DNA of 64,000 bases from Progne subis subis. Taxonomy: Eukaryota > Chordata > Aves > Passeriformes > Hirundinidae. The translations under genes and the position numbers were made by a program. The DNA is taken from positions 9,672,360-9,736,359 of the forward strand of contig JAKJHU010000030.1 in NCBI GenBank assembly GCA_022316685.1, written 5' to 3'. The notes below the pieces were generated by a model that ran no database searches, was not told the origin of the DNA, and saw only the letters and a program-made list of their open reading frames with translations. Of this stretch, positions 38,420 through 49,432 are shown piece by piece. How positions within the stretch are numbered: position 1 is the stretch's first letter; the number at the start of each line of letters is the position of its first letter.

Positions 38420-39081
38420 TGTCCTAGGGTAACTTTATGATGCTTGTATCCCCAATCGTCTGTTCTGTTTGAACTCTGTATATTGAGTCCTGTGCCTTTA
38501 AGACTGGTTCTAAGAGCAAGGAGAAGCGCGGAGTTTGTTTTGAGAAAACTGCCTGACTCCTCCACATTCTTCTCCGGACGGTGTTCGGCGGAGGCTTGGA
38601 GAGACTGCAGGACAGAGATCTTTTTGCTTTTAGTTAGTTTCAGCTAGCTAGGGCAGAGAAGTTCCCTGGACTGTTTTTTTTTCTTTCTTTTTTCTTGGAA
38701 CTGTTTAAACCTGCTCTGGACTGAAAACCCAGGGGAGCACTGGGGGCTGCACCTGCGGCCCACCGGGGCCTGGAGCTCGGCATTTTCCAGCAGCGCCGGA
38801 GGGACTGGGACTGAGGAGAGACTGAGAGAGAGCCGAGCTCCACCCATGGCAAGGACTTTCTCAATTTGCCATCTCACTTCAGAACGAGAGGTTTTATCGT
38901 TTCATATTATTCATTCTTTATACTTGTATGCACTTTGTTTGTTTAGTAAAATAGTTTTTTCCACTTTTCTCCACAAAGGGTTTTTTTTTCGGACTCGTTG
39001 GAGGGAGGGGCCACTTGGGTTTGCTTCCCAGAGGGATCCTATACAGGGGTTTTCCCCCAAATTTGTCTCCAAACCAGGACA
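38420..39081 (+). terminator. 3' LTR of the provirus
   Basis: This 662-bp copy differs from the 5' LTR by seven substitutions and four one-base indels by eye. AGTAAA at 38945-38950 would serve as polyadenylation signal. The LTR ends AGGACA and is followed at once by the TSD. Confidence 0.93.
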
Positions 39082-39086
39082 TGAAT
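39082..39086. repeat. Target-site duplication, right (TGAAT)
   Basis: Identical to 36478-36482. This fixes the 3' end of the provirus. Confidence 0.95.
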
Positions 39087-40188
39087 TTTCAGGCAAAAAG
39101 AGGATTCAAGACAAAATCACATCCTGCTCCATATTCAAACATGGAACAAGATCTTCAGAATACAGCTTCAGGAACCACCCTAATGAACTCTTTCCTGAAA
39201 TAGAATTGTTAAAACAAATGAGGAGGAGTATAAAAAATTCTGTCTATGTTAAACAATTTGCTGCATGCTCCCAGAAAAAGAAGGCCACTAAGGGTAGTTT
39301 AAAATTATTTTTCTCCTCACTTTTCTGAATCACTCAGAAAGAGAGCAAGTAAATATTATAGCATTCTATAAACAGTATTTTGAAAGCTTATCTACAATAA
39401 TATCATGAATAACATTTTTAGAATCTCCAAATAATTTTTTATTTGCTAAACCTGTTTTATTCTGTACAAATAATGTAGTTTAATTACAAAGAAGAGTCTC
39501 TAGAACACAGATAATTTACTTTATCTCTCAATTTAGGGTGCTGGATATATGCCATGTTTGATAAAGGGGGAACTACAGACTCTAGAGGGACTACTGAGGC
39601 ATAGCAGATGTAAATGAAATAATATATGATGGAACTTACAAGAACTTGTGCTTATTTACCAAGATTCTGTTGTTCATGAGCAAGATGAAAAAGCAGGATT
39701 TACCTTGTCTCTAGTCCTGGCTATTTAATTAATTTTGTCTGTTTATGTACTTTATCAAGAAACGCCTCCATAAAAGCTTGAAACTAATTTGAAAGATATT
39801 TTGACAATTTACTTTTAGGTGGGATAATTAAATGAAAGTAAATTTTCCTCTCCTTCTCCCTTCAAAGGCCATTGCTTGTGTGTCACTGTAAATTAAATTC
39901 AGATTCAACTGGGAACTGTTAAATTTTGACTGGATTTCTTTTTTCTGTGTCATTTCACATATTTCACCTTTAGGGAAAAAAGGTAATTTTATTTTTTCAG
40001 TTATAGGTCAGTGTTTCTTTTAAGGAAATTCTTATTCTATAAATAAAGATTATGTGTATTTAATGTAGTGATTTTTCACATGACAGGAAATACTTTTCCA
40101 CAGTATTTAAAAATGGAGTTCTGCTAGAAGATTTATGAAATTTGAAATTTTAGAAAATTTCCACATAGTTGTTTAAAGTGAGGGAGAA

Positions 40189-40270
40189 TGCAAAAAACAA
40201 AACAAAACAAAACACAAAAAACAACAAACAAACAAAACCAACAAACAAACAAACAAACAAACCCACACAA
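40189..40270. repeat. (CAAA)n-like A-rich repeat
   Basis: Repeated CAAAA/CAAA units with interruptions. Similar A-rich blocks recur at 58322-58395 and 60930-61000. Confidence 0.9.
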
Positions 40271-43200
40271 AACCCAACCCAGCTCCAGCACCCCAAACCA
40301 ATAGCAAAACAGAACATAAAACCCCCAGAAAATCTCTGAGGCAACCCTGAAAATAAATTTGGGTTATTACTACTATTCTCTATGTAATCCACTCCTTCTC
40401 AGAGATTCTAACCTGCTATAACCTCTGCTATTTGATGCACTCTGATGTGTCAAGGCTTTCTATTGTCCTAAGCCTTGATAAGCCATCAAGCACTGGTCAA
40501 GGGCACATGCAAACTCTGCTCTGTATGTTGAGACACTTCAGGCTTCATGCAAGTACTGCTGCAGTGAGTCCTTAGGCTGTCCTTACACATCTTCTGTGAG
40601 TAGGTTCTTTACCACTGTCTGTGACACTGAACGGCAGACAAGACTTCTTGGTGGTCATGGTTCCAGCGTTGTTTAAACGGCTTTATCAGGCAATAACTGC
40701 AAAGAGTAAGAATTTGGCGACAAATTGAAAGAGGTCTAACTCTTTTCAGGTATGCTTTGAATATGCTTTGTGGATTAGCCACATCCCAGAAATAATAAAA
40801 AAGTTATTAGGCTTGTCTAGAACTTAGATCATAATACAGCATATCGGGAACTATGTATCTATTTTTCTGCAGATATTCAAGTTCTTAGAAAAGTTTCAGA
40901 TTAAAAAAGAAAGACATCAGTGGGTGTTTTACTTCTGAGGCAAGTAAAAACTTAACTTTCTGTTCTTTCTAGTTCAACTTCAGAGAGAACATATTAGATC
41001 TAAATCACAAACATTTTGATAAGAAAATAACTACTTTGAAACCTAATATATTACATTCAATTAGTTTCTTTGTGCCACATTTTGGATCTGTCCTAAAGCA
41101 AAACTCAGGATCTTTTTCAAATTCTGTAGTGTGCTGAAATAATAATCCCTATATTAGGTCTGTAATAAAAATTATATCCAATATAGTTTAACAGAACTAC
41201 TTATCATCAATGCTTTTAGCAACTTTGGATCTATAGCCAAGAAAAGGACTTGGCTATAGAGGACTCTGTAGTCAGAATGTTCTATTATCTCATCCAAAGC
41301 AGTTTTCTATATTTAAAGCTATATTCCTCTGGCATTAAGTGCAATGTATTCTTTTTTTGATAGTTCAAAATATTGCAACAACTTCCTTAAAATTCTAAAC
41401 CATTGGCTACTTGTAAGCCTGGATATCTGTAACCTAAGATGTTTCCTTTCATGTTTGGCATCTGAAAGCCCTGAGAGTTCATGTTCTGTTTGGAGCTTAG
41501 TTAATCTCTAAATCTCTGAGGAAAACCCATCTGGATCTACCATTTCCAAATTTACTAAGCCTCTCACTTCAGATCAAACTCTGTGGCTACCTTTAAAATC
41601 ACAGAATTAGCCATCCATGTTAGAATTTTCTAAAGGCTAAATAAATTCAGCGTTCTCTCCAGATCTCCAAATGCTTCTAGCAGCAAAAACATTGACAATA
41701 AGGTCAGTTTTACTAAGCAACGACTAGGAAATATCTTGCCCACAGAAATGTTTTGTAATTAATTTTACCTAATTTTGATCAAAGGCATATTGCAAAAATT
41801 TAAATTCTACATAAACTTAGTATCTTTTGTTTCTCTACAATTCTAAGTGATGGCCTTGTGACATGATCTTTAGAACTTGACATGAAAATTTCCCCCCCTC
41901 CCACCCCTAACATATCACACACACACACAGAGCAAATGAAAAAAGAAGCTTAATAAAGTTTTCAGTCATATGTTTAGCATCATGCTTAATATAATGAAAA
42001 AAAAAAATTAACTCATTAAACAGAGAGCTTTAAACACACTGAAAGAAATGGATAAAATTAATTTAATACAACCATTTTGCTTCTTAGTCCTTAGTGAAAA
42101 AATGCTTTTTCCTTCATTCTTTCTTCATCAGCTTTCAATGTCTTTTCAAATCATGTCCTGGGAAACTTCTCTGTTCCTCCAAAGCTGAACTGTGAGTATG
42201 TAATTTACCATATGAACGTTCTCTGCTCACACTTATATGTTGCTCCTGCAAATTGTATAACTATCCTTGGTTAACTACCCTTTGACAATAAGCTGTTTTA
42301 CAACAGAGATTGTCATTAGTTGGCTTTTTTCATTTGCCTAGGGTTTTAAAACCTCAAGGTGGAAAAAAAAAATCACAGACAGAAAAAGTTTCTCCTTAAA
42401 AAAAAAAATAAATATAGCAATAATTAATTTATAAACTGCACTGTAATATATATGAGAAGGAGTTATTAATCTCAAGGAACCCCATGGCTATTTATGTCAC
42501 ATTAGGGTAAAATCTAAATGACAGCTTTACACCACAGCATATAACTATGACTCAGAAACAAACATGACTTGACAGAGACAGAAATATTGTGTGTAACACT
42601 GGTGGTGATTTTTTATTTTGCAATAATAAATACAGTGTATTCAGAAGCTTGATTAAATGTAGCATAATATCTTATAAAAGAAGCATTCTCAGGGTTGACA
42701 GTGAAGGTCTGGCAAGATCGTCCTACCTTTTGTAAACCTAAAGTATGCTTATAGTTCATCTTTTGTCTATTTATGATTTTGTCCATCTTTCCAGAGGCAC
42801 AGTGCCTGTAACTTAGGTTTTGGGTTTGTTTTTTTTTTCCATTTCAGTGCAAGATATCTGCCAAGAGAATGAACACGTAGATGGTTAGTGTGCAAATTAT
42901 ATGAAAACCTTTCCCCTTTGAATAAGCTCTCTCCTGTGGGACTTCATTGCTTCATTACTTCAGGTGCATCACTTATGGACGATAGTTGATTTGCATAAGC
43001 CAAAAAATTTTACCTGCATAGATAAAATGTAAAAAAATAGATTTTATAAATGAATGCAGCTGTCAGTGAGGCAGAATATATTCTACTGGGCACATGGAAA
43101 ACCCATTAGGAGCACTTGTGATGTCAAAATACATTCAGCTCAAGACTGCAGTCATCTTAGGTTTGCAACTAGCAAACAGTGATATCAATGCCAATTGCTA

Positions 43201-43756
43201 TGTCAAGAACAAGAACATACATACGAATACTGTACACACAGACATTTACCTGACATATGTGATACCTGTTCAAACTCATAAAAATATATTATAGCTTCCA
43301 GAAGCACTTCTACATTTTTGTGGAAGGTGTAGATCTTGAGATTCGAGTTATCAAGGTAATGTGTACAAATGAATGATTTGGAGCTCGAGGGAGGATGTAC
43401 ATTTGGCCAATCCTGACAAAAGCGGTATAAAAGAGTGAAATGAAGCCTCCATCAAGACTAAATTTATATTTAAATCTTAGCTGAATTGTGAAATAACTAC
43501 TGGTATGCCACATTCCTACTCAAAGACTAATGCACTTCCCTGATCCCTCTTTGAATCTCATCTGAAATCTCACTTTATCATCAGTTCAGTTTATTAGATT
43601 GAGAAGAAAAGGCTCTACGGATCTTTCCCAACACTAAATGTGATTTTTTTGTCCCACCCCTAAGAAAATGCCCCAGACATTGTACTAAACTTTCCATACT
43701 GGGTTCCATGAATTCTCTGAATTTGTCATGTCCTGAGCTATTTTAACCTGATTTTA

Positions 43757-43758
<2 letters not shown>

Positions 43759-43790
<32 letters not shown>
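43759..43790. repeat. Poly(T) tract, 32 bases
   Basis: Uninterrupted T run. Confidence 0.95.
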
Positions 43791-43795
<5 letters not shown>

Positions 43796-44281
43796 GTTGA
43801 TATGGGGATTTAGAAGGACACTGGATAAGTGAATGTAACACGAGAAAAAAGGGGGTTAAACTAAATACTTTTTTTTTTCATTTGTTTGAGCTTGTTTTTT
43901 AGTTTGTTTTGTCTTGTTTTGTTTGGTTTGGGGTTTTTTGGTTTTTTTTTTTTTTAGTTTTAACTCTGTTATTGAAGAGGTTTTTCTTAATCTCATTCAA
44001 ACTGAGTGTTATAACTGGAAATCACCTATATTTTTCTTACTATTAGCTTTTTAAAATTTTGATTGAACTCTCTACTATTTAAGTAGACCAATAATGCATT
44101 ATTATCACCACAGATAAACTGTCACTCCTTTTATCTGGAAATAAATTGACACTTTGGATATTCCTTATGATAATTTGGCCAAAATAACACATACAAAATT
44201 TTCCATTTTTGTTATAGACTCTAAATAGACATAATAACCTGATTTTGCATAGTAAAAGGTCTGTAATGCTGTACATTATTC

Positions 44282-44286
44282 ATGTG
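44282..44286. repeat. Target-site duplication, left (ATGTG)
   Basis: Identical to 44919-44923. Confidence 0.9.
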
Positions 44287-44918
44287 TGTCCTGGTTTGGA
44301 GACAAATTTGGGGGAAAACCCCTGTATAGGATCCCTCTGGGAAGCAAACCCAAGTGGCCCCTCCCTCCAACCAGTCCGAAAAAAAACCTTTGTGGAGAAA
44401 AGTGGAAAAAACTATTTTACTAAACAAATAAAGTGCATACAAGTATAAAGAATGAATAATATGAAATAATAAAACCTCTCGTTCTGGAGTGAGATGGCAA
44501 ATTGAGAAAGTCCTTGCCGTGGGTGGAGCTCGGCTCTCTCTCAGTCTCTCCTCAGTCCCGGTCCCTCCGGCGCTGCTGGAAAATGCCGAGCTCCAGGCCC
44601 CGGTGGGCCGCAGGTTTAAACCAGAGCAGGTTTAAACAGTTCCAAGAAAAAAGAAAGAAAAAAAACCAGTCCAGGGAACTTCTCTGCCCTAGCTAGCTGA
44701 AACTAACTAAAAGCAAAAAGATCTCTGTCCTGCAGTCTCTCCAAGCCTCCGCCGAACACCGTCCGGAGAAGAATGTGGAGGAGTCAGGCAGTTTTCTCAA
44801 AACAAACTCCGCGCTTCTCCTTGCTCTTAGAACCAGTCTTAAAGGCACAGGACTCAATATACAGCACAAACAGAACAGACGACTGGGGATACGAGAATCA
44901 TAAAGTTACCCTACGACA
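44287..44918 (-). mobile_element. Solo LTR of the provirus family, with TSD ATGTG
   Basis: A 632-bp minus-strand LTR highly similar to the two provirus LTRs. Read on that strand it begins TGTCGTAGGGTAACTT and ends CCAAACCAGGACA. Identical ATGTG flanks (44282-44286 and 44919-44923) prove an independent insertion, not a piece of the nearby provirus. Near 44611-44637 about 32 bases present in the provirus LTRs are replaced by a short extra TTTAAA, a copy of the adjacent TTTAAAC; this accounts for most of the 30-base length difference. Internal sequence was lost, presumably by LTR-LTR recombination. Confidence 0.95.
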
Positions 44919-44923
44919 ATGTG
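44919..44923. repeat. Target-site duplication, right (ATGTG)
   Basis: Identical to 44282-44286. Confidence 0.9.
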
Positions 44924-47900
44924 TAGGAAAGTACTCCAAAACTATATCAGGAACTGACCCAGTAGCATGTTGAAAACTCAGTATAACTTCAAAGCAAAAT
45001 ACTGAATGAACTTCAGTCTATCTATACGCTCCTTGTATCTTGTTCTCAAAACTGACCCAATGTCCACAACTAGTAGAGGCTAGTAGATTAATTGCTAGAT
45101 TTGTCTTCTTGCACAAAATCCTTCCCTGACTGAGGAACTAGGTTTATTAGTTCAGACTTACCCCATGATTTATTCATATACACCTACATTTCAAACATAC
45201 ATTCATTTAAATCAGGCTGATACTGTGCTCAGTCCTAAAGCATCATTGTACTTTTGCTTTGTTTAGATATCTTCCACTGGAAACAATTCAGTCACATAGC
45301 TCAATGAAGAATCATTTTCATATCTCATTTTGGTAATTCAGTATTGCTGTGGATGGGCCACATCCTATTCTAAGGTTTTTCTTTTGGGGGGGGGGGGGGG
45401 GGGGGGGGGTGTGTCCTGATTACATAATAGCTGTGCAACTCTGCCAGTTTATCCATGACAAAGTAACCACAGACATCATTAGATCAGATATTACTTTCAT
45501 TTTCATCTATATATTACCTGCAGACATATTAAAAATTATTTGAATCGATGCCAGATTCAAATAATAACACTCTAAGAAACCAAGGTTATATAAAAATATT
45601 CAGAACCATCGGTTCAATTGTAAAGATATATTTTTAATAATAAGGCCTGTCCTTTAGCCACTGAATTAATCACTCAGCAAAATCTCTGTTCAGTGCTAAC
45701 TTCAGTAGCGAGAATTAGTAGGAAAATTAATTTTCCCATTCCATTATGCAAGTAGAAATTTACAGCAGTCACTATTTAAAATGAAAAGGTGCAAAGTGGA
45801 AAGATTATTTGAATCACATTTTATCTTCCACTGAAGATGCACAGTCTGCATAACCAAAGTCACAGAACTCACTTTTTTTGTTGACTGTGTAACCAGTTAT
45901 TCAGCAGACTCAGAGCTTAGTTTTCCATAATTTCTAGGGAATTCTACTCTAGGAAGGGTGGAGATGAAAAAAAAAAAAAAATGTTATGCAGATCTACGTC
46001 ATCTTAAAATATAAATTGCAAGGAAGAAAAAAAAAAGCAAGTTGTGTTGCCTCCTTTTTTTTTAATGCAAAAAAATGTTAGTTCAAATATTTTACAATGG
46101 AAGGAACAGAATGAATTTACAATTAACATCTAAGATAATAAAAAGTAATTAGGGAATTTTGACCTGGCCAAACTACCAGAATTTTAAAGATCCTCATTCC
46201 TTTCAATCCACATTTCCTATAAAACTGCACATATGGTTTTGAAGGAAAAAAAAAAAAAAGTTTGTAACAAATACAGTATACATACAAATCTTAGTTCTCC
46301 TAGTATTCCCAGTGCAGACCTCAGAAAAACAAGAGAAACAATAACTCAACTCAAGGTGATTTACAGCCTATATGATAGAAGATAACTTTTTGGTTTAATA
46401 ACATGAATATGCAACCCCCCCCAAAATTATATCAAAGTGACATATCATTAACAGTTGACAAAAGCATTATTAATTTGATTCTGTTTTAATTAAGAGTACA
46501 CTTGCTCCATTTATTTAATAATAATTTAATGCTATTAAATTCCTCATTGATATCTAGACTCTTCTGTTAAAATCAGATGAAGTGAAGAAATGTTGCTACA
46601 GGATAGAGGCATCAAGGAAATTTGCTTAAAAAAAGGTATTGTATATTTAAATTTCATAAAACAGGGATCCTGAACTTTAGAGAAAACTTACTAAAATCAT
46701 ATCTCAAATGCCATCTTCCCTTAAAAGTGAACATAAATTATCGGAAAATGATATCCCAAGATATGTTTACTTCTCTTGTTATTGTTGTCATTAACAGTAA
46801 GGTAGTGCCAATGTATTCACGATCACAGAATATCTCTATTACAAAACATTTGGAAGCTTATATATTTTTGCTGTTTGACCTGAAAACTGTCAGGAAAATT
46901 TTGTTTAATCTGCTCTAAAAGTTTTTTTCTTGTGTTTCAAAATTAAATAATAATAACTTATGGTATCATTCTACTCTGGAAAACATATTTTTTTCAAGGT
47001 AGTATTTTAAAGCTTGCTAGTTTCTCTTCTACATGAAATGTAGCCATATCTTGAAAATATTATTTGGCTTCTACCTTGTAAACTTCTATTTCAATTTATA
47101 AAAATTTGCAATGTTAACATTATTAGCATGCATACTCTAATAACTGAACTGCTCTTGATGGCTTCATCAGCAACTGAGAGCAGTTAGTTGTTGACAAGAC
47201 TGCCGGAATGCTGACAGTAATGGTTTCCAGAGAGGTCCTGCACAGGATGTGAAGACAAATCAGTTGCTATGAAGTTATTTTTAACATCTGAATATGCACA
47301 CAATGTTTCTGGGAGGAGAAAAAACAGATTAAGAAATCAGCCCTAGGGGAAAAAACTCCTTAAAAACATGTTTTATATATTTTCAAATATAAACTTTGTA
47401 TTGAATTCATACATTATCATATACATTACAAGAAGCCTGGGTAGTGTATAAGAAGAATGTTAGCAAGCTATTGAATAATTTTTGTTTTAAAAATTATTCT
47501 CCTTAATACAAAACATCTTTTAAAGTACCAAAAATATTTTCTATGGAGGTTATTTCTGTTCTTTCTTTTCTTGACAGGGAAAAATTATAGTTTGAAAGGC
47601 AGCAGGGAACTACTGTTGCATGCTCATAATTGCCCTGAGGTTTGATTCCTTTTTAATACATTCTGAAAAGTCAGAATGTTGATCTGTGCTTCAATAAACC
47701 AACCCCATTCAAGTGTATGTCTTGTCAAGGGAGCAGGGAGGCTTTTTTTTTTCTTTTTTCAGTCTTCAGATCAACACAGCCTTCAAACTTTGGGTTCCTT
47801 CCTTTATAAAGGCTTACAGATCAGAAATCTTAAGCAGAATAACTCCTATTCGAAAAGTACAACAAATAATATTCCATAAAATGGCTAGAATTATGATAAC

Positions 47901-48399
47901 TGATGAATGTAATTTCCTTCACCAGTTTAAATGTATAAATAAGGAAATCTTGTTCACAAAACACCAGCAATTTCTGTACACTGGAAACTATAGTCAGAAT
48001 AGATCTTTCTTACCAATTTTAATAATAACTGCTCATGACTATCTCGTGCCATATTTCCAAAGAGCACTACTTTTATAGAGGAATAGCCCACACTTTTCCT
48101 GTGTGTGGCTGAAGTTAACTGGATGCTGCTTGCACGCACTGAGGAGCGCTAAGCAGAAGCACAATGTCTTGCAAGAGAATAGCAGATGGCAAATGCAGTC
48201 ATTCAAAGGGTTCATGCAGAATCCCCCCCCATGCTGCTATAGCTAAATTGATAAGAAGAAGATAATTATGTGTCCAGATTTTGGCATCTCTTTTCCTCAG
48301 CTTTTTCTGTTAGGTCATTCTAATCCAGGTCACAGCATGACCAGGTGTGGGCCATGCCTCAGGAATTAGAAGAAACATTTAGTACTTGTTTAGCAAAGC
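44924..48399. other. AT-rich DNA without recognised gene
   Basis: Contains the poly(G) tract at 45386-45409 and several A runs (45967-45981, 46245-46259). The 121-codon frame at 47713-48078 (plus) and the 98-codon frame at 46622-46918 (plus) show no motif I recognise. Confidence 0.5.
45386..45409 (+). repeat. Poly(G) tract, 24 bases
   Basis: 24 consecutive Gs follow TTTT. Long G runs can fold into G-quadruplexes and are error-prone in sequencing, so the exact length is uncertain. Confidence 0.95.
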
Positions 48400-48805
48400 T
48401 TTAGAAAGTGGAAGACACTTGACACTAGCCTGGATGCAGTAGGTGGAGGGTTTTGCCCTCCACAGTTTATGTCCTGCCAGCGTCCTGGACATGATTCCAG
48501 GTGCATGGAACTAAAATACAGCTCCTGCCATGATGCAGTCTGATCCCACCATGGGACCATGGGACCATGATCCATGGGACTGTCTGATCCTAATCCTCAC
48601 CCAGATGCTACCATTCTGGCCTGGTTTCAGCCCATCCCCTCAGCTGCCCAGTTGTTTGTGTCTGACCCAATTCCTCTCACTGGACCTGATCAGGACCCAT
48701 CATTGGCCTCAACCTGCCTTGTCCCCAGGCAGGAGCCTTATGCCTTGGATGGGGCTGCCTTAGGAAGCCTGCCCTGCTCCCTGCAACTATTCCAACCCTG
48801 TTAGT
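48400..48805. other. GC-richer block of unknown origin
   Basis: About 400 bases markedly richer in C and G than the surroundings, with several CATGGGAC repeats at 48550-48583. The overlapping open frames (61-77 codons) have no recognisable domain. It could be an old transposon piece, a decayed pseudogene or a regulatory element. Confidence 0.4.
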
Positions 48806-48949
48806 CCTGTTTCCAAAAAATCAGTTTATATAGATCTATTGTGTCAGAAATTAAGAACTTGTTTCTCAGAATAAGGATGTAAAAAATTTACCTGATCTAC
48901 TTTTGAAAATCTAATTTATTATAATGGCTTGGTTTTGTGTGAATAACTA

Positions 48950-49432
48950 TGTGAAACTCTCGGGGGTCCAAGCCCAGATGATCGGACCCTTTAGAGTTTC
49001 CCCAGGACTTTATCCCAATGGAGTCTTAATGGAGAGAGAGACAGCTTTGATCCAGTTGTCCAAAAAGGAATTTTAATAACACAAAAGCAACAAACAATAA
49101 GGTGTCCACTGTATGGAACAAACTGGACCAAGGCAGAGACAAGGGGCAAAAGACCCGGTCCTGGGTCAGACAGGAGCACTTATGCACCCTGGTGTGGGTG
49201 GGGAGTTAAGGTGGGGTCTGAGGGAAGGGTCCAATAGCGGAGAATGATTAGGAATATTAAAATTCCTGCACCAAAAATTAACCTATGGTAACACAGAGAA
49301 CAAGGAACATTCTAGTAATATTTGCATACTTGAACATGTGAATAAGCTTCTTGCTGTTGCATTTTGAACTAAGTTTTCCAAGGCAGTTTTCTAGTGTTTT
49401 ATTTTTCCCTGGGGAAACTGCCCTCTACAACA
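48950..49432 (-). mobile_element. LTR-like element, about 480 bp, minus strand
   Basis: On the minus strand it starts TGTTGTAGAGGGCAG and ends CCCCCGAGAGTTTCACA (TG...CA). It has a TATA-like GCATAAGT (reverse complement near 49178-49186) and an ATTAAA-type signal (reverse complement near 49070). This is the right order for U3-R-U5. Flanks AACTA and ATGTT do not match, so no TSD supports the ends. Confidence 0.6.

Larger units (their letters stand above)
36483..39081 (+). mobile_element. Endogenous retrovirus, deleted provirus with paired LTRs
   Basis: A 2,599-bp provirus flanked by identical TGAAT at 36478-36482 and 39082-39086. Order: 5' LTR (36483-37146), candidate PBS, the end of pol, PPT, 3' LTR (38420-39081). 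The internal region is only about 1.27 kb. Gag, protease, reverse transcriptase and any env are missing, and RNase H sequence starts almost directly after the PBS. By eye the LTRs differ at seven substitutions and four single-base indels over about 662 bp (about 1% substitution), so insertion was geologically recent. A 5-bp TSD and a pol ending without env fit an ERVL-like element, but the candidate PBS looks lysine-like, so class is tentative. It cannot encode a replication-competent virus. Confidence 0.95.
39087..44281. other. AT-rich DNA with simple repeats, no recognised gene
   Basis: 5.2 kb between the provirus and the related solo LTR. It holds an A-rich (CAAA)n-like block at 40189-40270, a short (CA)n at 41917-41930, a 32-base poly(T) at 43759-43790, and a T/TTTG-rich block at 43867-43957. 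The sequence around 40400-40740 is less AT-rich but not identifiable. No exon is recognised. Confidence 0.5.

Noticed and set aside
40189..40392. Cys/Phe-rich minus-strand frame that looks like a membrane peptide
   Set aside because: Reverse translation of the (CAAA)n block. Simple-repeat artefact.
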